Below are positions 58,879 through 64,000 of a DNA stretch of 64,000 bases, piece by piece. The notes below the pieces were generated by a model. It ran no database searches. It saw only the letters and a program-made list of their open reading frames with translations, and was not told where the DNA came from. The translations under genes were made by a program, and so were the position numbers. Source of the DNA: Amycolatopsis oliviviridis (lineage in GTDB: Bacteria > Actinomycetota > Actinomycetes > Mycobacteriales > Pseudonocardiaceae). The stretch is from the NCBI RefSeq assembly GCF_014654365.1, contig NZ_BNAY01000006.1, forward strand, positions 241,702-305,701, written 5' to 3'. How positions within the stretch are numbered: the first letter of the stretch is position 1; the number at the start of each line of letters is the position of its first letter.

Positions 58879-60114
58879 ATGAACGGCTGGGCGGAACACC
58901 AAGGACGGAACGGCGCCGCGCACGCGGGCCGTCACCGGGCGGGCGGTACCGAGAGCTGGACCCCACCCGTGCCGCCGAGGCGGCAGCGACCCACCGGGCA
59001 CGGACATCACGCACACCGTGAGTTCGCCCCGCCCTCCACCGGTTCCCTTCCCCTGCCGCCACCGCGGAACAGGAGGGCGCCGAGCCCCGGCTACGCCCCA
59101 TCGAGCGGCCGTCTGCCGCTCCCCCAGCCCGCTCGCGAGGTGCCCGTGGAACGCCCGGCACGCGTCGAGGTCTCGTTCACAGAGCCCGTCCTGAACCCCG
59201 CCGAAGAACGGCGCGCGAAAGCAGCGCAGCGCACGAAGGTGACGCTGACGGCGCCCGCTCCCCGCCGCTCCGAGCCGGTCGAGACCGACGCCGACGAAGA
59301 CGTCCGTGTCTATATGGCCCCGCCCCTCGACGGGCTGAGCACCTTCGACCTCGGCTCGGTGCCCGCTTCGGTGACCCCGCCCAAGACCTGGCGCAAGGCC
59401 GCCTGGTTCGCGGCGGCGGCGTCCGCGCTGGTCGTCGTCGGCCTGCTCTTCGCCGGTTCGTTCCTGGTCGGCAAGCCCGTCCCGGAGCAGCAGAGCCAGG
59501 GCGGCTGGCCCGGGTACCGCGGCGGCAGCCCGCTGACCAACGAAGGCCTCGCCGGCAACCCGACCACTCAGCCGCAGGGCGGTGCGGCGGGCGATCCGTC
59601 CGATCCCGCGACCGACTCCTCCAGCCAGGACGACCGCAGCTCCTCCAACTCCGGCACGCCCTCGGACAGCGAAAGCACCGGCAACGGCGAGACGCGGCCC
59701 GGCCCGGGCGGACCGGTCACGACCGGGCGGCCCGCGTCGTCGTCGAGCGAGCGGCCGCAGAAGCCGCCGGTCATGCCCGCCGACCGCACCACCACGACGT
59801 CCCCCTGGTACGCGTCGCAGCCCGACGCGCAGGCGATGGGCGACAACACCGAGACCTTCCTCAACAGCGTCACCACCAACCCCCACGAGGCCGCTGCGGT
59901 GACCTCCGGCGGTCTGCGCGAAGAAGGCGCGCAGGGCCTCCGTGAGCGCTACGCCGACGTCGCCTACTTCGAGGTGAAGAAGGTCAGCATCGACCAGCGC
60001 CGCGGCGTCACGGTCAACACCGTCGAGGTCACTCACAAAGACGGCACGAAGACCATGGAGCAGCGCACGTTCACCTTCGGTGACGACGACAAGATCGTCG
60101 ACGACGGCATGTAG
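58879..60114 (+). CDS. Single-pass membrane protein upstream of kinase genes
   Basis: 411 aa from ATG 58879. A cytosolic, Pro/Arg-rich N-terminus (about 1-165), one helix (AAWFAAAASALVVVGLLFAGSFLVG), a Ser/Gly/Pro-rich external linker, and a small C-terminal domain (GLRERYADVAYFEVKKVSID, then VEVTHKDGTKTMEQRTFTFG), probably NTF2- or DUF4878-like. It shares architecture with the next gene. It may be a substrate or partner of the downstream kinases; unproven. Confidence 0.75.
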   Translation: MNGWAEHQGRNGAAHAGRHRAGGTESWTPPVPPRRQRPTGHGHHAHREFAPPSTGSLPLPPPRNRRAPSPGYAPSSGRLPLPQPAREVPVERPARVEVSFTEPVLNPAEERRAKAAQRTKVTLTAPAPRRSEPVETDADEDVRVYMAPPLDGLSTFDLGSVPASVTPPKTWRKAAWFAAAASALVVVGLLFAGSFLVGKPVPEQQSQGGWPGYRGGSPLTNEGLAGNPTTQPQGGAAGDPSDPATDSSSQDDRSSSNSGTPSDSESTGNGETRPGPGGPVTTGRPASSSSERPQKPPVMPADRTTTTSPWYASQPDAQAMGDNTETFLNSVTTNPHEAAAVTSGGLREEGAQGLRERYADVAYFEVKKVSIDQRRGVTVNTVEVTHKDGTKTMEQRTFTFGDDDKIVDDGM

Positions 60115-60122
60115 CCCATCGC

Positions 60123-60155
60123 GCACGTGCAAGTGTCCTGTTCCTCTGCACGTGC
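60123..60155 (+). other. Inverted repeat between two membrane protein genes
   Basis: GCACGTGCA (60123-60131) and TGCACGTGC (60147-60155) form a 9-bp stem with a 15-nt loop right after the stop of the preceding gene. It could be a terminator or an operator. Confidence 0.45.
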
Positions 60156-60369
60156 GGTGCGACGAGCGGTTGTCCCTGGTCCGGGTGGGTGACCTAAGCT
60201 GCCGTTCGTCGTATCGCGACGGCATTCCGGCGACAGAGCCTGGCCGCGGACCGTCTCCACAGGGTTACCTGACGACAGCAAGGTTCGCACCGTTCAGAAG
60301 ACGGCCGCGCGGACCAATGGCGTCGGCCGAACGGCCCAGCGCCTGCCCCGGACCAGAGCGAGGAATTTC

Positions 60370-61215
60370 GTGCTTGATCGACAGCGCATACGGCGTGAAG
60401 ACGCCGTACGTGTCGAGGACGTCATCCCGGAAGAGATCCTGAACGACACCCGCGTCGACCGCGAGTATCTGGAGCAGGTCTTCCGCGAGCCGCAGAAGTT
60501 CGTTCCCGCCCGCACCCGCGAAGAGCCGTCGCCGCAGCCCGAGCCCCACGAGGACGAGCCGGAGAGCCGCGCCGCCCGTCGGGCCAAGATGGCCGGTCTG
60601 GTCGCCGCCGGACTGCTGGTCGCGGGAGCCGTCGTCACCGCGGGCGTGCTCGCGGGCACCCAGCGGCAGGGTTCGGTGACGGGCGCCGCCGCACCCGAGG
60701 TGATGAGCGGGGCCGCCGCGCTCGGCGGGCTCGCCGTCCCGGACTCCACCGAGCCGCAGCGCAAGCACGAGAAGCCGCAGTCCACGAGCGCCAGCACGAC
60801 GGCCCAGCCGTCTTCGGGCACCGGCTCGGGCTCGCTCTCCAGCCAGAGTTCGGCGACCAGCAGCACCAGTTCGCAGCCGGCTGCGAAACCGGCCGCGATC
60901 AGCACGACCGAGGGCAAGATCGACGCGGTCCGGAAGTTCTACCGGGCCGTCGACGCCGATCCCTACGGCGCGAAGTCGCTGCTCACGCCGGTGCTCGCCG
61001 ACTCCGAAGCCGGCAGGCTGATCGAGGCGTGGAGCTCCATGGACGCCATCCAGATCCAGGACATCCGCGAACAGGCCGACGGCACCATCCTCGCCGTGGT
61101 GACCATGCGCAATCCGGACGGCGGCCTGGTCCGGGTCACTCAGGTGCTGGAATTCGCCGACGAGACGACCGGTCTGATCACCGACGCCCGGCTGCTTTCC
61201 GCGCAGCACATGTGA
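60370..61215 (+). CDS. Single-pass membrane protein, second of pair
   Basis: 281 aa from GTG 60370. A short charged cytosolic part with RARTREEPSPQPEP-like sequence, one helix (MAGLVAAGLLVAGAVVTAGVLAG), a Ser/Thr-rich external linker and a C-terminal domain (KIDAVRKFYRAVDADPYGAK, RVTQVLEFADETTGLITDAR) with NTF2-like character. Same domain order as the gene before it; a likely paralogue. Function unknown. Confidence 0.75.
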   Translation: MLDRQRIRREDAVRVEDVIPEEILNDTRVDREYLEQVFREPQKFVPARTREEPSPQPEPHEDEPESRAARRAKMAGLVAAGLLVAGAVVTAGVLAGTQRQGSVTGAAAPEVMSGAAALGGLAVPDSTEPQRKHEKPQSTSASTTAQPSSGTGSGSLSSQSSATSSTSSQPAAKPAAISTTEGKIDAVRKFYRAVDADPYGAKSLLTPVLADSEAGRLIEAWSSMDAIQIQDIREQADGTILAVVTMRNPDGGLVRVTQVLEFADETTGLITDARLLSAQHM

Positions 61216-61434
61216 CGGATACCCGGCGTAGAACAGCCCTCCACCCAGGGCGATCAGAGCGTACCGCGTGTGTGTGCGCAGAGTGAGCGCCTAGCCTTGT
61301 CACGAGTCGGTCTCGGAAAAGCCGGCACACAGACCACTACATGTGCATACGCTCCAACGCTGTGGCGTGCTGAAGGCCGCACCACGAGCGCGGACGACTC
61401 CGCGACGTGAAGACGGAGCCCAAAGGGAGGTCGC

Positions 61435-63069
61435 GTGAGCGACGAGGGTCGCCTGGTCGCCGGTCGATACCGCATAGTCCAGCGGATCGGCACGGGCGCG
61501 ATGGGTGCCGTCTGGCAAGCGCATGACGAGGTACTCGGCCGCACGGTGGCGATCAAGCAGTTGCTGCTGCAGCCCGGCCTCGAGGCCCAAGGCGCCGAAG
61601 ACGCCCGCCAGCGCACGATGCGAGAAGGCCGGATCGCCGCCAGATTGCACCACCCGAACGCCATCTCGGTGTTCGACGTCGTCACCGACGACAACGGTCA
61701 GCCCTGCCTGATCATGGAATACCTGAACTCCACCAGCCTCGCCCAGGTGCTGCAGGAGGAGCGGACGCTGCCGCCGACGGAGGTGGCGCGGATCGGCGCG
61801 CAGGTCGCGGCGGCGCTGACCGAGGCGCACGCGGTCGGCATCGTGCACCGGGACATCAAGCCCGGCAACATCCTGCTCGCGCCCAACGGCACCGTGAAGA
61901 TCACCGACTTCGGCATCTCGCGGGCGAAGGACGACGTCACGGTCACGAAGACCGGGATGATCGCCGGCACCCCCGCCTACCTGGCGCCCGAGGTGGCCAT
62001 CGGCGGCGACCCCGGCCCGGAGTCCGACGTCTTCTCGCTCGGCTCCACGCTCTACGCCGCCTGCGAAGGCCAGCCGCCGTTCGGCCTCAGCGAGAACACG
62101 CTGAGCCTGCTGCACGCGGTCGCGGCCGGGCAGATCATCCCGCCGCGTCAGTCCGGCCCGCTCGCCAGCGTGCTGGCCGTGCTGCTGCACCCGGAGGTGC
62201 GGCACCGTCCCACCGCCGAAGAGTGCGAAGAGCTTCTCGCCGCTGTCGCGCGGGGTGAAACGCCGCTGGGCGGCCCCGCGGACGACACCATGCTCGCCGC
62301 CCCCGTCGCGGGCGCGATCGCCGGCGGTCTCGCGGGTGCGGGAGTGACCCAGGCGCTCGACAGCGAATCCGCCGGTCACTCGGGTTCGCTCCTCGACGAC
62401 CAGGCCGCGGCCGGGTCGTACTACGACGACGAGGACGACTACCACCAGCCGCCCGCCTCGAGGTACCCGGAAGACGACTACGACGGGTACGACAACTACG
62501 ACGAGACGGCGTTGCTGGCCGAACGCGGTCACCCCGGCGGCGGCCCCGCGCCCACGCGCGCCGTCCCGATCCCCGCGGGCGGCTACGACGACGATCCATA
62601 CGACGACGACTACGACGATCAGCCTCCTCCTCCCCCGCCGCCGCCCACCCGGGCGCAGACCAGCCCGGTGGACGAGGACGACGACAAGCCGGGCTCGTGG
62701 AAGAAGCCCGCGATCATCGGCGGTGTCGTGGTCGTGGCACTCGCGGCGCTGGGTTTCTGGCTGCTGAGCCCGAACAACCCGGAAACGCCCGCGCAGGTGG
62801 GGAACTCCTCGACGAAGCCGTCGCCCACACCGACGTCCTCGGCGCCGGAGACGACGGAATCGCCGTCGGAGACGCAGTCGGCCGAGCCGCCCAAGGAGAC
62901 GACCTCGTCGAAGAAGACGTCGAGCAAGGCGACGCAGACGCAGGAGCCGGACAAGCCGACGCCGACGAAGTCGACACCGAAGTCGAGTTCGAAGCCGCCG
63001 ACCTCGTCGGAAGACCCTCCGACGAGCAATACTCCGAGCCCGACAACGACCCCGACTCCCGGAACGTGA
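61435..63069 (+). CDS. Receptor-type serine/threonine protein kinase (PknB-like)
   Basis: 544 aa from GTG 61435. Complete kinase domain: Gly loop GTGAMGAVW, Lys41 in VAIK, HRD at 138-140 within HRDIKPGN, DFG at 158-160, APE at 184-186. After about 280 comes an Asp/Tyr-rich juxtamembrane part, one helix (IIGGVVVVALAALGFWLL, from about 425) and a Ser/Thr/Pro/Lys-rich external tail with no PASTA domain. It should phosphorylate proteins in the cytosol. Followed 13 bp later by a pseudokinase gene. Confidence 0.93.
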   Translation: MSDEGRLVAGRYRIVQRIGTGAMGAVWQAHDEVLGRTVAIKQLLLQPGLEAQGAEDARQRTMREGRIAARLHHPNAISVFDVVTDDNGQPCLIMEYLNSTSLAQVLQEERTLPPTEVARIGAQVAAALTEAHAVGIVHRDIKPGNILLAPNGTVKITDFGISRAKDDVTVTKTGMIAGTPAYLAPEVAIGGDPGPESDVFSLGSTLYAACEGQPPFGLSENTLSLLHAVAAGQIIPPRQSGPLASVLAVLLHPEVRHRPTAEECEELLAAVARGETPLGGPADDTMLAAPVAGAIAGGLAGAGVTQALDSESAGHSGSLLDDQAAAGSYYDDEDDYHQPPASRYPEDDYDGYDNYDETALLAERGHPGGGPAPTRAVPIPAGGYDDDPYDDDYDDQPPPPPPPPTRAQTSPVDEDDDKPGSWKKPAIIGGVVVVALAALGFWLLSPNNPETPAQVGNSSTKPSPTPTSSAPETTESPSETQSAEPPKETTSSKKTSSKATQTQEPDKPTPTKSTPKSSSKPPTSSEDPPTSNTPSPTTTPTPGT

Positions 63070-63082
63070 CCCGAGGCAGCAA

Positions 63083-64000
63083 TTGAGTTCTGAAGGTTCC
63101 ATCGTCGGCGGCCGGTACCGCCTGGACCAGCCCATCGGGCGTGGCCGGGCGGGCATCGTGTGGCTGGCGTTCGACACACGCCTGCTGCGCACGGTCGCGA
63201 TGAAGCGCATGTACCTGCCCGTCGGCCTGCCGCCGGACCGGGCGGAGCAGGCCAAGGCCGTCGTCGTCCAGGAGGGCAAGGACGCGGCCAAGTTCGAGCA
63301 CGCCACCGCCATCAAGGTGTACGACGTGCTGCCCGACGGGCCGGACGTGTGGCTGGTGATGGAGTACATCCCGTCGCGCGGGATGGCGACCTTCCTGGCC
63401 GAACACGGCAGGCTGACCGCGGAGCAGGCCGCCGCGCTGGGCATCATGCTCGGCCGCGCGCTGGCCGCGATGCACGAGGCCGGGGTGGTGCACCGGACCG
63501 TCGAGCCGGGCACGGTCCTGCTGGCCGACGACGGCGGCGTGAAGCTCACCGACATCGGCATCACCGGTGGCGGCGCGAGCCCGGCGTACCGGGCGCCCGA
63601 GGTGGCGCGCGGCGAGCCGGCGACTTCGGCATCCGACGTGTTCTCGCTGGGCGCGACGCTGTACACGGCCGTCGAGGGTGTGCCGCCGTTCGGCGAGGAC
63701 GGCGAGTCTTCGGAACGGCCGCCGCAGACCGCCGGTCCGCTGGCGGGCGCGTTGCGCAAGATGCTTCGGGCCGAGCCGGACGTGCGGCCGACGATGGCCG
63801 ACACGGTCCGCTCGCTGGGCGCGATCACGGAGGGGCGGCAGACGGCTTTCATCCCGCCGACCGCGCCCGCCATGCCGACCATGCCGGCGTCGATGCCGGT
63901 ACCGATGCCCCAGACGCCTCCCCAGCAGCAGCCGGTTCCGCAGTTCCCCCCGCAGCAGCCGCAGCAGTATCAGCCACCTCAGCCGCCGCAGCAGCAGTAC
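63083..64000 (+). CDS. Probable Ser/Thr pseudokinase (3' end outside window)
   Basis: TTG 63083; the 306 codons in view are open to the right edge. Kinase fold with a Gly loop (GRGRAGIVW) and Lys41 in VAMK, but the catalytic loop reads HRTVEPGT (137-144) instead of HRDxKPxN, and DFG is DIG (157-159). APE is kept (171-173). The catalytic base and the Mg-binding Asn are therefore missing. It then enters a Pro/Gln-rich linker. Placed directly after an active kinase, it may act as a scaffold or allosteric partner. Confidence 0.85.
   Translation, partial: MSSEGSIVGGRYRLDQPIGRGRAGIVWLAFDTRLLRTVAMKRMYLPVGLPPDRAEQAKAVVVQEGKDAAKFEHATAIKVYDVLPDGPDVWLVMEYIPSRGMATFLAEHGRLTAEQAAALGIMLGRALAAMHEAGVVHRTVEPGTVLLADDGGVKLTDIGITGGGASPAYRAPEVARGEPATSASDVFSLGATLYTAVEGVPPFGEDGESSERPPQTAGPLAGALRKMLRAEPDVRPTMADTVRSLGAITEGRQTAFIPPTAPAMPTMPASMPVPMPQTPPQQQPVPQFPPQQPQQYQPPQPPQQQY

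Overview
The window is chromosomal DNA from a high-GC actinobacterium, most likely Amycolatopsis or a close relative in Pseudonocardiaceae. GTG and TTG starts are common, genes are dense, secreted enzymes are typical of a soil actinomycete, and the SOS mutasome is of the ImuA'-ImuB-DnaE2 type. The block from purH to chorismate mutase (about 43.2-58.1 kb) follows the gene order I recall for Mycobacterium tuberculosis Rv0948c-Rv0957. No tRNA, rRNA, CRISPR array or complete insertion sequence was seen.

Layout. 0-16 kb: housekeeping genes (D,D-carboxypeptidase, YihY/BrkB protein, trpS, xthA, icd), secreted enzymes (S1 protease, GH19 chitinase, lipase), regulators (MarR, LysR) and paired small membrane proteins. 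16.9-20.5 kb: a convergent HhH-GPD/GNAT pair is split by a roughly 2.4-kb AT-rich islet that carries a membrane NACHT NTPase and is flanked by a 14-bp direct repeat. 20.5-26 kb: small enzymes, a SpoU methyltransferase and two MFS exporters. 26.1-28.9 kb: a modular TNT-domain protein. 28.9-30.8 kb: a retron-like reverse transcriptase, a pentapeptide-repeat protein and a structured 139-nt leader. 31-38 kb: hemerythrin and an SOS mutagenesis operon behind a perfect LexA box. 38-42 kb: accessory genes, including two apparent frameshifts and one 5'-truncated hydrolase. 43-58 kb: the conserved purine, TCA-cycle and PcrA block. 58-64 kb: two single-pass membrane proteins, an active Ser/Thr kinase and a probable pseudokinase that runs off the window.

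How the genes work together. purN and purH act late in de novo purine synthesis. icd, sucC and sucD are TCA-cycle genes. ImuA', ImuB and DnaE2 form a damage-inducible translesion complex. Good CRP-type palindromes lie upstream of icd, of an SRPBCC/PNPOx pair and of an M23 peptidase. A family of about 27 short imperfect palindromes (core GCGTTTAGC...GCTAAACGC) occupies eight intergenic sites and supplies or touches several stop codons.

The two best candidates for undescribed systems are the retron-like RT/pentapeptide operon and the NACHT islet. Both are inferred from motifs and context only.
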